Shown piece after piece: positions 1 to 12,475 of a DNA stretch of 64,000 bases. Under the pieces are notes generated by a model. The model ran no database searches, had not been told where the DNA came from, and saw only the letters and a program-made list of their open reading frames with translations. Positions within the stretch are counted from its first letter, which is position 1. Every line of letters begins with the position of its first letter. The stretch comes from an uncultured Dechloromonas sp. (GTDB taxonomy: Bacteria > Pseudomonadota > Gammaproteobacteria > Burkholderiales > Rhodocyclaceae): the NCBI RefSeq assembly GCF_945957265.1, contig NZ_CAMFKO010000007.1:50868-114867 (forward strand), written 5' to 3'. The position numbers were made by a program, and so were the translations under genes.

Positions 1-828
1 CTGCAGGCCGCTGCCGTCGGCATTGACCGTATAGATCTGGGAATTGCCGTCCTTGGAGAGTACGACTGCGAGCTTGCGGCCGTCCGGCGACCAGGCCGGC
101 GCCGAGTTGGAGCCCTTGAAGTTGGCGACAATGATGCGCTGGCCGGAAGACAGGGAATGCACGTAGATGACCGGCTTCTTCTTCTCGAACGACACGTAGG
201 CCAGCTTGCCGCCATCCGGCGACCAGACGGGCGAGATGATCGGCTCGCTCGAGGTCAGCGCCGTCGCCGCATTCTGGCCGTCGGAATCAGCGATCTGCAG
301 CAGGAACTGGCCGCGCGACTTGACGACGTAGGCGATGCGCGTCGAGAAGACCCCCTTTTCGCCGGTCAGCTTCTCGTAGATGTAGTCGGCGATGCGATGG
401 CCGGCGGCGCGCAGCTGGGTGTTGCTGGTCACGTAGGCGGCGCCGCCCAGCGACACGCCCTTCTGCGAGTCGTAGAGGCGGAAACGCGCTTCCATGCGGC
501 CATCGGCGCTGCGGGCGATGCTGCCGGCGGCCAGGGCGTCGGCGCCCTTGCTCTTCCAGTCGGCGTGGTTGATCGGCGCATTCTCGTCGAAGGCCAGGCT
601 GTTGTGATCGACCAGCCTGAACAGGCCGCTGCGCTCCAGGTCGCTGCGCACGGTGGCGGTGATGACGCGCGACGCCACCGGATCGCCCGGAAAATCGACG
701 ATGGCCACCGGGATGCGGTTGGCGCCGGCACCGGTGATCTCGATGGATAGCTGGGCCTGGGCCAGGCCCGTGACGAGCAGGGCGAAGGCAAGGAAAATTC
801 GGCGGGAAATTCGGGACATTGCGTTCAT
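1..828 (-). CDS. tolB: TolB, N-terminal part (cut by window edge)
   Basis: Periplasmic beta-propeller protein of the Tol-Pal envelope system, which helps constrict the outer membrane at division. The 276 visible codons start at ATG 828 (alternative ATG 819) with a signal peptide rich in Leu/Ala ending near AQA. The TolB N-terminal domain follows, and then the first propeller blades with the repeated motif SPDGxKLA (two copies near the left edge). The C-terminal blades lie outside the window. It is the last visible gene of ybgC-tolQ-tolR-tolA-tolB, 21 bp after tolA. Identification rests on the propeller repeats plus operon order. Confidence 0.95.
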   Translation of the reverse strand, partial: MNAMSRISRRIFLAFALLVTGLAQAQLSIEITGAGANRIPVAIVDFPGDPVASRVITATVRSDLERSGLFRLVDHNSLAFDENAPINHADWKSKGADALAAGSIARSADGRMEARFRLYDSQKGVSLGGAAYVTSNTQLRAAGHRIADYIYEKLTGEKGVFSTRIAYVVKSRGQFLLQIADSDGQNAATALTSSEPIISPVWSPDGGKLAYVSFEKKKPVIYVHSLSSGQRIIVANFKGSNSAPAWSPDGRKLAVVLSKDGNSQIYTVNADGSGLQ

Positions 829-849
829 TTTCAAAAGTTTCGCGCGATT

Positions 850-1659
850 TTACTCTTCAAACGGGCGGTATTTGATTTCCAGCGTCCGCTCGAACAGCGA
901 AGGATCGTCCGGCTTGGGCAGGGGCGAGGACTTGCGGATCGCCCGCTCGATGGCGGCATCGAGCGAGGCGTTGCCGCTCGAGCGCTTGAGGCGGACTTCC
1001 AGCACCTCGCCGCCCGGCAGCTGATCGACCATGAACACGGCTTCCGGATTCCCCTGGATAGCCTGCGGCAGGACGATATTGCCGCGGATCTTGCCGCGGA
1101 TCTTGTTGGCGTAGTCGGCCTTGCCGCGCTTGTTCGACGAAGCCCGCTGCTCGGCTTCGGCCGCCGCGGCGTTGGCCATCTGCTGGGCGGAAGCCTGCGC
1201 CTTGGCCGACGACTTCAGCTGCGAGGTTTCGCTGGCCAGCTCCTTGCTGAAATCGAATTTCGGCTGCGGCTTGGGTTCAGGCTTCGGCGGCTCGGGCTTT
1301 TTCGGCTCGGGTTTCGGCGGTTCCGGTTTCTTGGGCTCCGGCTTGGGCGGTTCCGGCTTCTTTTTTTCTTCCTTGACCACGATGTCCGGCTTTTTCGGCG
1401 GCGGGGGTTCGACCTTGGGCTCCGGCCTGGGCTCGGGTTTCGGCTGCTGCTTCACTTCCGGTTGGGGCGGCGGCGGAGGCGGGGCGACCTGGGTCGCCGG
1501 GCGCGGCGTCGGCGACCACAACTCGACCTCGTACACCTCCGGCTTGCTGCGCTTCCATTGCACGCCGAAAAACAGGACGACGGCCAGCATCAGATGCACC
1601 AGCACGGTCAGTGCCAGCGCATATTTCTTTCCGGGTTCTTCGGGCCGCTCGAGGATCAT
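850..1659 (-). CDS. tolA: TolA, cell envelope integrity protein
   Basis: Inner-membrane protein of 269 aa that links TolQR to TolB/Pal. One N-terminal membrane helix (about residues 12-35) is followed by a Pro/Lys/Glu-rich stretch with repeated KPEPPKPEP units (about 60-135), an Ala/Gln-rich helical part, and a TonB/TolA-like C-terminal domain from about residue 190. The middle domain is dominated by Pro-Lys-Glu repeats and is short compared with the long Ala/Lys/Glu helix of E. coli TolA. It starts 3 bp after tolR. Confidence 0.95.
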   Translation of the reverse strand: MILERPEEPGKKYALALTVLVHLMLAVVLFFGVQWKRSKPEVYEVELWSPTPRPATQVAPPPPPPQPEVKQQPKPEPRPEPKVEPPPPKKPDIVVKEEKKKPEPPKPEPKKPEPPKPEPKKPEPPKPEPKPQPKFDFSKELASETSQLKSSAKAQASAQQMANAAAAEAEQRASSNKRGKADYANKIRGKIRGNIVLPQAIQGNPEAVFMVDQLPGGEVLEVRLKRSSGNASLDAAIERAIRKSSPLPKPDDPSLFERTLEIKYRPFEE

Positions 1660-1662
1660 CGC

Positions 1663-2067
1663 TTACTTGCTGCGCGTTTCCAGACCGACCTTGTCGAAGT
1701 GCAGCTTCTTCACCTCGTCGAGGACCTCGATCACGTTCTTGTAGGGAGCATCGCCATCGCCTGCGACGAGCACGGCGGGCGCCTGTTCGCCATCGCCCTT
1801 GAGCGGGCCGAGCACGCTCTTCAGTTCGCGCAGGCTGCCGACCTTGGTTTCCTTGCCGTTGGTGTCGAAAACCGACAGATGGCCATCCGGCTTGACCTCG
1901 ACCTTCAGGTACTTGTCCGGCTTGCCCGGCGCCGTGCCCGATTCCGGCAGGTTGACCGAGCCGGTGGTCATCATCGGCGTCGCCACCATGAAGATGACGA
2001 GCAGCACCAGCATCACGTCGATGTAGGGCACGACGTTGATTTCGTTTTTCAGGCGGCGTTGGCGCAT
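1663..2067 (-). CDS. tolR: TolR, ExbD-family proton-channel subunit
   Basis: 134 aa. Partner of TolQ in the proton-motive-force-driven Tol motor. A short basic N-terminus leads into one membrane helix containing the conserved Asp (motif [12 protein letters not shown], about residues 17-28), then a periplasmic domain. It lies between tolQ (6 bp gap) and tolA (3 bp gap), so co-translation is likely. A separate ExbB/ExbD/TonB set exists near 26.7-28.6 kb. Confidence 0.96.
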   Translation of the reverse strand: MRQRRLKNEINVVPYIDVMLVLLVIFMVATPMMTTGSVNLPESGTAPGKPDKYLKVEVKPDGHLSVFDTNGKETKVGSLRELKSVLGPLKGDGEQAPAVLVAGDGDAPYKNVIEVLDEVKKLHFDKVGLETRSK

Positions 2068-2073
2068 TTCGCC

Positions 2074-2751
2074 TTACCTCATCTGCCGCTGGATGATGTT
2101 GGAGAACTCTTCCATGAACGACTCGTAGCGCACCGCAAGGCGGTCGATGTCGTGCGAGAAGCGGTTGTAGGCGAGCACGGCCGGGATGGCGGCGAACAGG
2201 CCGATGGCGGTGGCGACCAGCGCCTCGGCGATACCCGGGGCGACGGAGGCGAGCGTCGCCTGGCCGACGTTGGAGAGGCCGCGGAAGGCGTGCATGATGC
2301 CCCAGACGGTGCCGAACAGGCCGATGTAGGGCGACACCGAGCCGACCGAGGCGAGGAAGGCGAGGTGCGCTTCCAGGCCGTCCATCTCGCGCTGGTAGGT
2401 GGCGCGCATGGCGCGGCGGGAGCCGTCGACGATGTCCTTGGGGTCGAGGTTCTTCTGGCCGCGCAGCTTGGTGAATTCACGGAAGCCGGCTTCGAAGATG
2501 CGTTCCATCGAGCCGGCGTTGTGGCGATCGTTCACCGCGCTGTTGAACAGGTTGTTGAGGTCGCCGCCGGACCAGAAGTCGCGCTCGAAGGCCTCGGTCT
2601 TCGTGCGCGCCTGCTTGACGGCGAACAGCTTCATGAAGATGTAGTACCACGACATCAGCGAGACGCCGGCGAGCAGGGCCATGACGATCTGCACGACCGC
2701 GCTGGCCTGCAGGATGAGGTGGAGGATGGACAGGTCCTGGGTGACGTTCAT
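2074..2751 (-). CDS. tolQ: TolQ, MotA/ExbB-family proton-channel subunit
   Basis: 225 aa, three membrane helices. The C-terminal pair carries the MotA/ExbB signature (GTVWGIMHAF, then a long Ala/Gly-rich helix ending AVLAYNRF). With TolR it forms the proton channel that energises TolA. The start codon overlaps the end of ybgC by 4 bp, in the usual ybgC-tolQ order. Confidence 0.96.
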   Translation of the reverse strand: MNVTQDLSILHLILQASAVVQIVMALLAGVSLMSWYYIFMKLFAVKQARTKTEAFERDFWSGGDLNNLFNSAVNDRHNAGSMERIFEAGFREFTKLRGQKNLDPKDIVDGSRRAMRATYQREMDGLEAHLAFLASVGSVSPYIGLFGTVWGIMHAFRGLSNVGQATLASVAPGIAEALVATAIGLFAAIPAVLAYNRFSHDIDRLAVRYESFMEEFSNIIQRQMR

Positions 2752-3170
2752 TTAAGCGCTTCCAGCTTGGAATACAGAAAATCGGGAATCGGGGCGGGTT
2801 TCATGCTTGCCATGTCGACACAGGCGATCTCGACGGTGCCGGTGACCAGTTCGTCGTCGCCGCGGCGGACGTGCTGGCGGAAGACGACGCGCACGCGGGT
2901 CAGCTTCTCGACTTCGAGGCCGACGGTCAGCTGGTCGTCGAGACGGGCAGGGCGGAGGTATTCGCAAGCGGCCTTGCGGGCGACGAAGCCGATGCCGGCG
3001 TCGAGCGCCAGCTGGCGCTGGTCGTGGCCGGCCGAGCGCATCCACTCGGTGCGGCAGCGCTCGAAGAATTTCAGATAGTTGGCGTAGTAGACGACCCCGC
3101 CCGCATCGGTATCTTCGTAATACACGCGCACCGGCATGGTGAAGGCGTTGGGACTGGGCTCGAATTTCAT
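2748..3170 (-). CDS. ybgC: YbgC-type acyl-CoA thioesterase
   Basis: 140 aa, single hot-dog domain of the 4HBT family. The active-site signature YEDTDAGGVVYYANYL (about residues 18-33) contains the catalytic Asp. The YbgC family hydrolyses short-chain acyl-CoAs and is almost always the first gene of the tol-pal operon, as here. The 128 bp up to ruvB is the likely promoter region of the operon. Confidence 0.93.
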   Translation of the reverse strand: MKFEPSPNAFTMPVRVYYEDTDAGGVVYYANYLKFFERCRTEWMRSAGHDQRQLALDAGIGFVARKAACEYLRPARLDDQLTVGLEVEKLTRVRVVFRQHVRRGDDELVTGTVEIACVDMASMKPAPIPDFLYSKLEALK

Positions 3171-3298
3171 CCCGGGATTTTACCTTGCATCGCAGCAATG
3201 TTTTGTAACGGTCTGTTTCTGCGACGATTGCCACCGTTTGCCGAAAATTGCCGACATCCCGATGCTCGACGCTTGCCGCGCCCATCGGCCGCCATGGG

Positions 3299-4356
<1,058 letters not shown>

Positions 4357-4360
<4 letters not shown>

Positions 4361-5412
4361 GTCGGGGTTTCCTCGCGAATCCAGCGGCGGAGCAGCATCT
4401 CGCCCAGCGCCAGCAGCACCGGTCCGAGGAAGATGCCGATGAAGCCGAAAACCAGCACGCCGCCGAGCACGCCGAGCGCGATGAGCAGGATGGACAGCCC
4501 GGCGCCGCGCGCCATCAGGATCGGCTTGACGAAGTTGTCGATGCTGCTGATCACGAACAAACCGTAGACCACCATGAAGATGGCCCAGCCGGTCTGCCCT
4601 TCGCTGTATAGCCAGGCCGCCACGCCGCCCCAGATCAGCGGCGGCCCGACCGGAATCATCGACAGGAAGAAGGTGGCGAAGCCGAGCAGGACTGCCGCCG
4701 GCACGCCGACGATCAGGAATCCGAGCATCGCCACCGCCCCCTGCGCCGCCGCCGTGCCGACAATGCCGAGCATGACGCCGACCACCGTACCGCGGGCCTT
4801 TTCCAGCATGTGCTCGCCGAGATCGCCGCCCAGCTTGCGCGAACCGACCAGCAGGGCATGGCTGACCGCCGCCCCGTCGCGGTACAGGAAAAACACGACG
4901 AAGAGCACCAGCGCCATCTGCAGCAGGCCGTTCGCGACGATGCCGCCGAGCGCCAGCGCGAACTGGCGGGCCGGCGCGAGCAGCTGCCGGATGGCGCCGT
5001 TGAGTTCCTCGCGGTCGCTGGCCAGGCGGTGCCAGGTGCTGTCGATCTCGCTGCCGACGAAAGGCAGGCCGCTCAGCCAGGCCGGCGGATTGGCCGGCAG
5101 CCCCTGGTCGATGTAGGGCTTGATGAAGTCGATCAGCTTGTCCGCGCCATTGGCCAGCGAACCGGCCAGGAACAGCGTGGGCAGCAGCATGACCAGCACC
5201 AGCGCCAGCGTCATCAGCGAGGCGCCGAGGGTATCGCGGCCGCCGAGCACGGGCAGCAGGCGATCGGCGTAGAGGCGCCAGGTGCACACCCAGACCACGA
5301 AGGCGAACAGCACCGCCCCGATGAAGGGCAGCAACACCGCGATGCAGCCGACGATGAGCAGCACCACCAGCGCGATCTGCGCCATGCGCTTGGGGTCTTG
5401 TTCCTCGATCAT
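4357..5412 (-). CDS. AI-2E family transporter (PerM/YdgG-like permease)
   Basis: 351 aa membrane protein with about seven to eight hydrophobic helices. The C-terminal block has the family pattern ([10 protein letters not shown], then [30 protein letters not shown]). Members are described as AI-2 exporters or Na+(Li+)/H+ antiporters; the substrate here cannot be inferred. It starts at the base where ruvA ends and overlaps ruvB by 4 bp, so it is translationally coupled inside the ruv operon. No repair role is implied. Confidence 0.88.
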
Positions 5413-5990
5413 CAGGCCTTGGACAGCAACTTGAGCGCCTGGCGGATGCCGTCGGAGGTGCCGACGTCGGCCGGCAGCTGCTTCATCGCCGCCGCCGCTT
5501 CCTTCTCGTTGTAACCGAGGGCGAGCAGGGCGTTGGCGATGTCCTGCCGGACATCGTCGACCGGCGCGTGCAGCGACACGCCGGTGGCGTCGGCCAGCTT
5601 GCCTTTCAGTTCGAGCAGCAGGCGCTCGGCCGTCTTCTTGCCGATGCCGGGAATCTTGACCAGCCGCCCCAGCTCCTGCTGCGCCACGGCCGCCGACAGG
5701 TCGCCCACCGACAGGCCGGAGAGCACCGACAGCGCCGTGCGCGCCCCGATGCCGGAGACCTTGAGCAACTGGCGGAAAGCGAAGCGCTCGGCCTCGGTCA
5801 GGAAACCGTAGAGGAAATGGCCGTCCTCGCGCACCGCGAAATGCGTCAGCAGCTTCGTCTTTTCACCCGCCGCCGGCAGGTTGTAGAAGGTGCTCATCGG
5901 CACGTCGAGCTCGTAGCCAACGCCATTGACGTCGAGCACGATGTGCGGGGGATTCTTTTCGGCGAGGGTGCCGGTCAGGCGTCCGATCAT
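5412..5990 (-). CDS. ruvA: RuvA, Holliday junction-binding protein
   Basis: 192 aa. N-terminal OB-fold beginning MIGRLTGTL, central helix-hairpin-helix motifs ([15 protein letters not shown] and [17 protein letters not shown]), and a C-terminal domain III (about 145-192) that contacts RuvB. Full-length for the family. It binds four-way junctions as a tetramer and loads RuvB. It lies 33 bp after ruvC. Confidence 0.97.
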   Translation of the reverse strand: MIGRLTGTLAEKNPPHIVLDVNGVGYELDVPMSTFYNLPAAGEKTKLLTHFAVREDGHFLYGFLTEAERFAFRQLLKVSGIGARTALSVLSGLSVGDLSAAVAQQELGRLVKIPGIGKKTAERLLLELKGKLADATGVSLHAPVDDVRQDIANALLALGYNEKEAAAAMKQLPADVGTSDGIRQALKLLSKA

Positions 5991-6023
5991 GGGCTGTCGC
6001 GATACTGTATGTTCAAACAGTCA

Positions 6024-6557
6024 TCATCCTATCAGGCGGCCGCCGCGAACGCGATAGCCAGCTGTCGCCAATGCCCCCAGACCTTGCCCGCCATGGGCGT
6101 GGGCAATGGCGCAGGCCAGCGCGTCGGCGGCATCGGCGGCGGGCGCCCCGGGCAGTGAAAGCAGCCTGACCACCATGTCCTGCACCTGCTCCTTGGCCGC
6201 CTTGCCGTGGCCGACGACGGCCTGCTTGACCTGCAAGGCCGTGTATTCGGCCACCGGCAGCCCGCCATGCACCAGCGCGCTGATCGCCGCGCCGCGCGCC
6301 TGGCCGAGCAGCAGCGTCGATTGCGGATTGACGTTGACGAAGACCTTTTCCACCGCCGCCTGATCGGGCCGGTAGGTGGCGATCACCTCGCTGATCCCGG
6401 CAAACAGGGTGGCGATGCGTTCCGGCAGGCCCTGCTTGTCGTTCGACTTGATGCAGCCGCTGGCCACATACAGCAGCTGGTTGCCGTGCTTCTCGATGAC
6501 GCCAAAGCCGGTCACGCGCAGCCCGGGGTCGATGCCGAGAATGCGTGGAATGCTCAT
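6024..6557 (-). CDS. ruvC: RuvC, Holliday junction resolvase
   Basis: 177 aa endonuclease that nicks Holliday junctions symmetrically. The N-terminal motif [15 protein letters not shown] carries the first metal-binding Asp (D10); an acidic residue in AAVEKVFVN and the C-terminal [14 protein letters not shown] complete the RNase H-like active site. ATG 6557 was chosen because it gives the standard N-terminus; it overlaps the stop of the upstream exporter by 4 bp. Confidence 0.97.
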   Translation of the reverse strand: MSIPRILGIDPGLRVTGFGVIEKHGNQLLYVASGCIKSNDKQGLPERIATLFAGISEVIATYRPDQAAVEKVFVNVNPQSTLLLGQARGAAISALVHGGLPVAEYTALQVKQAVVGHGKAAKEQVQDMVVRLLSLPGAPAADAADALACAIAHAHGGQGLGALATAGYRVRGGRLIG

Positions 6558-7405
6558 TTCGCCCGCGCCACCAGATACACGCCACCCACCGCCACCACCA
6601 TGCCGACGACGGCGGTCGGCGTCAGGGTCTCGCCAAAGACGACAAGGGCGATCAGCGCCGTGGTCGGCGGCGTCAGGTAGAACAGGCTGGCGACATTGAC
6701 TGCGCTGCCGCTGCGGATCAGCAGGTTGAGCAGGCTGATCGCCCCGAGCGACAGCACCAGCACCAGCCAGCCCAGCGCGAACAGGAAATGGCCGTTCCAG
6801 TCGATGCGGTAATCCTCGAACAGCGCGACCGCGACGGCGGTGGCGATGGCCGTCGGCACGAACTGGATCACCGATCCGCTGCGCAGGTCGAACTTGGGGC
6901 AGTAGCGTTTCTGGTACAGGGTGCCCGCCGTGATGCCGAGCAGGGCGACCACGGCCGGCACCAGCATCGGCCCCAGCGCCCCGTCGCCGAGCTTGCCCGA
7001 AACGACCATGCCGACGCCGACGAAGCCCAGCGCCAGCCCGCCCCATTGGCGCGCCGTGACTTTCTCGCCGAGCAGCCAGCCGGAGCCGAGCCCGGTCAGC
7101 AGAGGCTGCATGCCGACGACCAGCGCGGTGATGCCGGCCGACAGGCCGTGCTTGATCGCCACGAACACGCCGCCGAGATAGACCGCATGGACCAGGATGC
7201 CGGACACGCCGATGTGCAGCCAGTCGCTTCGCCGTTCCGGCCACGGCGCCCGGGTGGCCAGGGCGATGACCAGCATCAGGGCGATGACCAGGCCGTAGCG
7301 GGTGAGCAGAAAAGACAGCGGTTCGGCATAGGGCAGGCCGTACTTGGCGCCGATGAAGCCGGTACTCCACAGGAAGACGAAGAGCAGGGGGTAGAGTCGT
7401 TGCAT
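6554..7405 (-). CDS. EamA/DMT-family exporter
   Basis: 283 aa, ten predicted membrane helices in two EamA repeats (first begins [18 protein letters not shown]). Members export metabolites or amino acids; the substrate is unknown. ATG 7405 is chosen over a longer frame because it starts at the first membrane helix and its A is the last base of the upstream stop (TGATG junction). It overlaps ruvC by 4 bp, so exonuclease-exporter-ruvC looks like one transcript. Confidence 0.87.
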   Translation of the reverse strand: MQRLYPLLFVFLWSTGFIGAKYGLPYAEPLSFLLTRYGLVIALMLVIALATRAPWPERRSDWLHIGVSGILVHAVYLGGVFVAIKHGLSAGITALVVGMQPLLTGLGSGWLLGEKVTARQWGGLALGFVGVGMVVSGKLGDGALGPMLVPAVVALLGITAGTLYQKRYCPKFDLRSGSVIQFVPTAIATAVAVALFEDYRIDWNGHFLFALGWLVLVLSLGAISLLNLLIRSGSAVNVASLFYLTPPTTALIALVVFGETLTPTAVVGMVVAVGGVYLVARAK

Positions 7406-7908
7406 CAGATCCAGTCCGGCGCGCAGCGCTTGCGGGCCTCGAGCAGGGTTTCGAACAGCATGCGGGCGTCGCTGCTGGCGCGATGGCGGCGCAGCTGCAA
7501 ACGCAGCTCCACCGCGGCGCGCGTGGCGTGCCACAGCTTCTGCTCGCAGTCGCCGAGCAAGTCGCGGATGTCCTTCAGCTGGAAGAGGGGCACCCGCTCC
7601 GCCGCGTCGAACAGCTTGCCGAGCCAGACGTAGTCGTACGCCCAGGCATCGCAATAGACATACTGGCCGCGCAGTTTTGCATTGAGGTCATCGCAGACAT
7701 CGAGCGCCCGGCTGCCTTTTTCGAACAGCAGCTCGCGTCGGATGCCATGGACCTGCTCGGCCGAGTCGTCCCAATGGCTCCACGCCGCTTCCGGCGTGAT
7801 CAGGGTGCAATAGGCCTGGCCGTCCGGCAGGTAGAAGCCGACCTCGATCGGATAACTGCCTTTTCCGAACCCCGAGGCCTCGATGTCGATGATGGCCGGC
7901 TGGATCAT
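7405..7908 (-). CDS. DnaQ-fold 3'-5' exonuclease family protein
   Basis: 167 aa. N-terminal [10 protein letters not shown] gives the Exo I Asp/Glu pair (D8, E10). [16 protein letters not shown] resembles Exo II, and [10 protein letters not shown] near residues 140-149 fits an Exo III His...Asp (DEDDh type). The protein is short for a processive nuclease and may act on RNA or short DNA ends. It is 16 bp after a small exported-protein gene and directly upstream of the exporter. Target unknown. Confidence 0.75.
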   Translation of the reverse strand: MIQPAIIDIEASGFGKGSYPIEVGFYLPDGQAYCTLITPEAAWSHWDDSAEQVHGIRRELLFEKGSRALDVCDDLNAKLRGQYVYCDAWAYDYVWLGKLFDAAERVPLFQLKDIRDLLGDCEQKLWHATRAAVELRLQLRRHRASSDARMLFETLLEARKRCAPDWI

Positions 7909-7924
7909 GCAGCCGCCGCGCGGG

Positions 7925-8425
7925 TCAGTCGCAACGCGCCCGGCAGGCGGCCGAATCGGCCGCGCAGGCCCGGTCGTCCTCGACCTTGCAGGCGACCTTG
8001 GTGCGATGGGTGAAATTGACGCCGTTCGGGTAATTGCACACCACCTTGGTGATCGAACCCTGCTTCGCCACCTTCATACCGGTCGCCTTCAGCGCCTTGA
8101 GCCTGGCCTGCGGCAGGTCGCAGGAAACGTAGCCGTCGAACGAACCATCCGCCGATTCCCACAGGGCGGTGTTCTTCATCGCCCGGTAGTCGTCGTAGCG
8201 CATGCAGTTGTCGGTTTCGCCGGCATAGGCCTTCTTGTCGTCGCTGCAGAAGCCGCTGTAGGTATGCCTCAGCTCCTCCTCGCCCGGGCAGGCGTTGACC
8301 TGCCGGGCTGCAGCGAGGTCCGGACAGGCGAACTGCGCCGCGCCGGCGGACAGCGTCATGAAACTCAGGAACAGGGCGGGGAGAGTCTGGCGGAATTTCA
8401 CGAACGATCCTTTGTGGCGCGACAT
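7925..8425 (-). CDS. Exported Cys-rich hypothetical protein
   Basis: 166 aa, not recognised. An N-terminal signal peptide (hydrophobic LPALFLSFMTLSAGAA, about 15-30) is followed by a mature part with many cysteines (FACPD, NACPGE, GFCSDD, DNCMRY, VSCDL, VVCNY, VACKV, and CAADSAACRARC at the end), suggesting a disulfide-bonded periplasmic protein. No catalytic motif was seen. It lies 16 bp upstream of the exonuclease gene and 54 bp after yebC. Confidence 0.6.
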   Translation of the reverse strand: MSRHKGSFVKFRQTLPALFLSFMTLSAGAAQFACPDLAAARQVNACPGEEELRHTYSGFCSDDKKAYAGETDNCMRYDDYRAMKNTALWESADGSFDGYVSCDLPQARLKALKATGMKVAKQGSITKVVCNYPNGVNFTHRTKVACKVEDDRACAADSAACRARCD

Positions 8426-8479
8426 GCAAGCAAAACGCCGGCATCGTCGCCAAACGGCGGCGAATTGCCGGCAACCGGC

Positions 8480-9205
8480 TTATTCCTCGATGACCGCCGT
8501 CGTGTAGATTTCCTGCACATCGTCGAGGCCTTCCAGCGCGTCGAGCAGCTTCTGCATCTTGACGCCATCGTCGCCGGTGAAGACGTTCTCGCCTTCCGGC
8601 TTCATCGTCACTTCGCTGAATTCCGGCGTGAAACCGGCGGCTTCCAGCGCATCCTTGACGGCGATGAACTCGGTCGGCGCGGTGATCACCTCGATCGAAC
8701 CGTCGTCGTTGGTATTGACGTCGTCGGCGCCGGCCTCGATGGCGGCATCCATCAGCGCGCCTTCGTCGGTACCCGGGGCGAAGATCATCTGGCCGCAGTG
8801 CTTGAACTGGAAGGCCACGCAGCCGTCGGTGCCCATGTTGCCGCCGTGCTTGGAGAAGGCATGGCGCACTTCGGCGACGGTGCGGGTCTTGTTGTCGGTC
8901 AGGCAGTCGACCATGATCGCCGCGCCGCCGATGCCGTAGCCTTCGTAGCGGATCTCGACATAATCGACGCCTTCCAGCTCGCCGGTGCCCTTCTTGATGG
9001 CGGTGTCGATCTTGTCCTTGGGCATGTTGACGGCCTTGCCCTTGTCCACGGCCACGCGCAGGCGCGGGTTGAAGCCGATGTCGCCGCCGCCCATCTTGGC
9101 GGCCACGGTGATTTCCTTGGCGATCTTGGAGAAGGCGGCGCCGCGCTTCTCGTCCTGGCGACCTTTACGGTGCTGAATATTGGCCCATTTGGAATGACCA
9201 GCCAT
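8480..9205 (-). CDS. yebC: YebC/PmpR-family protein
   Basis: 241 aa. Begins [18 protein letters not shown], the family hallmark, which fixes the start at 9205. Members bind DNA as transcriptional regulators or act on ribosomes stalled at difficult peptide motifs (TACO1/YebC). Length and the acidic middle and C-terminal domains match the family. yebC is commonly next to ruvC; here three genes separate them on the same strand. Confidence 0.96.
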   Translation of the reverse strand: MAGHSKWANIQHRKGRQDEKRGAAFSKIAKEITVAAKMGGGDIGFNPRLRVAVDKGKAVNMPKDKIDTAIKKGTGELEGVDYVEIRYEGYGIGGAAIMVDCLTDNKTRTVAEVRHAFSKHGGNMGTDGCVAFQFKHCGQMIFAPGTDEGALMDAAIEAGADDVNTNDDGSIEVITAPTEFIAVKDALEAAGFTPEFSEVTMKPEGENVFTGDDGVKMQKLLDALEGLDDVQEIYTTAVIEE

Positions 9206-9350
9206 GATGATGTCCCACTGCAAATAACAAAGAAGGCGAGATTTTACCCGCCGGAAGCCTTCTCGTCAGGTCGGCGGCTTACGGTATTTCACAAAGCCCC
9301 GCCCCGGCGTTGCTAGAATATTCGGATACTTTCCCGAGGAACCCGCCGCC

Positions 9351-10976
<1,626 letters not shown>

Positions 10977-11002
10977 ACGCCGACCGGCGAACGATCCAAG
11001 GC

Positions 11003-11037
11003 CATGGCGCAGGGCTTTCCTGCGCCATGTTCGTTTT
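11003..11037 (+). terminator. Rho-independent terminator after the HerA-like gene
   Basis: A perfect 11-bp stem (CATGGCGCAGG / CCTGCGCCATG) around a 5-nt loop is followed by TTCGTTTT. It lies 27 bp after the stop codon. Perfect pairing and the T-rich tail support a real terminator. Confidence 0.8.
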
Positions 11038-11151
11038 CGGGCCTTTCCCGGCTTGATGGATCGGCGGCGCCCATCCGAAAATCCGGGAATCTAGCCGGAA
11101 TGGCGCTGTCCACCGCACGTGGAGCGAAAAATCCGGGAAAGGGGCGCAAGC

Positions 11152-11547
11152 ATGAGCCAATCACTGCCGCCGCTGGGCATTCAGCGGGTCAAGGTCGTCG
11201 CGCTGGCGGTTACCGACATCGCGCGCGCCAATCGCTTCTATCGGGAGCAACTCGGCCTGGAGCCGGCTTTCGAGGGCAAGGAACAGGTCGGCTGGTGGCT
11301 GGGCCAGGTCATCCTGATGCTCAAGCCGGACTGGGCAACGCCGACCGAATTTCCGAATCCGCGCGTCACGCTGGCCACCGACCACGCACCGGCGACCCAG
11401 GCGGCACTGCGGGCGCGCGGCATCGCGATTGCCAACGAGGTACAGGTTTATGGCGATTTTCATGTCGGCAGCTTTCTCGACAGCGAAGGCAACAAGCTCT
11501 GGTTCTGCTCCCCGGCCGCCGGACCCGGCGACGACACGCCGGCCTGA
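11152..11547 (+). CDS. VOC-family (glyoxalase-like) protein
   Basis: 131 aa, one vicinal-oxygen-chelate domain: VKVVALAVTDIARANRFYREQLGL opens the first beta-alpha module and GSFLDSEGNKLWFCSP closes the second. Substrate unknown. ATG 11152 is preferred over an upstream in-frame ATG because the VOC strand begins right after it. Not enough metal ligands are obvious to call glyoxalase I or a dioxygenase. Confidence 0.75.
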   Translation: MSQSLPPLGIQRVKVVALAVTDIARANRFYREQLGLEPAFEGKEQVGWWLGQVILMLKPDWATPTEFPNPRVTLATDHAPATQAALRARGIAIANEVQVYGDFHVGSFLDSEGNKLWFCSPAAGPGDDTPA

Positions 11548-11580
11548 TCGCCCCCTCTTTCCCCCACCCAAAGACCCACC

Positions 11581-11596
11581 TGGCATACCCCTTGCA
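11581..11596 (+). promoter_or_regulatory. Candidate sigma-54 (-24/-12) promoter
   Basis: TGGCATACCCCTTGCA matches the RpoN consensus TGGCAC-N5-TTGCA, with the invariant GG and GC separated by 10 nt. It ends 40 bp upstream of ATG 11637. No enhancer-binding activator gene is adjacent. Confidence 0.6.
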
Positions 11597-11636
11597 CTGG
11601 TAGTGACCGTTTCCATCACTGTGCGGGGGTTGAACC

Positions 11637-12338
11637 ATGGCGATTGCCAGTCTGGCTGCATCGGCAGCCGTTTCCCTGGTCGGGTCGATTGCCCGTAGCC
11701 TGACCTCATCCAGTCGACCGGCGGCAAGTTCGGCCGGTCGGGTGGAAGATTCTGCCGTCACCACCATCTCCCAGGCAGCCCGCGACCGGCTGGCGGCCGA
11801 GGCGAGCGGTGCCAAGGCCACCTACGACACCATGCAAGGCAGCCAGGCGCTCGATATCGACGCCTACTTCACGCCCGACCCGTCCCGCCCCCTGCTCTCC
11901 CTGCCACTGCTGGCCCCGACCCGGAACAACATCGACGCCCTGAGCCGGCACGTATCGGCAGCCATGCCCGAACTGCTCGCCCGCTACGGCATTCCGCAAG
12001 CGCCGGCGAGCATCGCCTACGACACCAATGGCCAGATGCAGCTGCCCGCGGACTATCCTTACGCCGCGCAGTTTCGTGGCGCGATGGCGGAAAACCCTGT
12101 TCTGGCCCGCCAAATGAGCACGATCAATGCCCTGTCGTCGCAGATGAACGGCATGGAAAAAGCGATGTCCTTCGATGCGGAATACCGCGCGGCAAAAACG
12201 CCGGCCGAACTTGCGGCGGTGATCACCAAGTATCGGAGCCTGCTTGACGGCAATCTTCCCCCCGCCGCGATCGCGCTGCATTTCGACAACCAGGGTCGCT
12301 TGTCGGTGACTGCTGACAACCAGGCGCTGGCTGCCTGA
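11637..12338 (+). CDS. Hypothetical protein behind a sigma-54-like promoter
   Basis: 233 aa, family not recognised. The N-terminus is Ala/Ser-rich with a moderately hydrophobic start (residues 1-22) but no clean cleavage site. The segment VTTISQAARDRL (41-52) resembles the short ISxxAR motif seen in flagellar or surface-associated proteins such as FlgM. The rest is soluble-looking with a repeat-free C-terminal domain (LHFDNQGRLSVTADN). A flagellar or nitrogen-regulated link is inference from the promoter and motif only. Confidence 0.55.
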   Translation: MAIASLAASAAVSLVGSIARSLTSSSRPAASSAGRVEDSAVTTISQAARDRLAAEASGAKATYDTMQGSQALDIDAYFTPDPSRPLLSLPLLAPTRNNIDALSRHVSAAMPELLARYGIPQAPASIAYDTNGQMQLPADYPYAAQFRGAMAENPVLARQMSTINALSSQMNGMEKAMSFDAEYRAAKTPAELAAVITKYRSLLDGNLPPAAIALHFDNQGRLSVTADNQALAA

Positions 12339-12475
12339 AAATGACAGGTTGATTTCGCCGACCGGCGAATGGAGAATGCGCAACGACGTCCGTTCGCCCG
12401 CTTCCCGGCCAATGCCGAGAACCCATTGCCGGATCAGGCGTCGAAGCCCGTATAGCCCAACAGGAGAGAGATGCC

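Noticed and set aside
1277..1560. Repeated Pro-Lys-Glu coding units suspected to be a repeat array
   Set aside because: They are the in-frame KPEPPKPEP repeats of TolA, a normal periplasmic spacer.
1462..3078. Long plus-strand open frame across the tol genes
   Set aside because: Composition is antisense shadow (His/Asp/Val/Arg-rich), and all three minus-strand genes beneath it are unmistakable.
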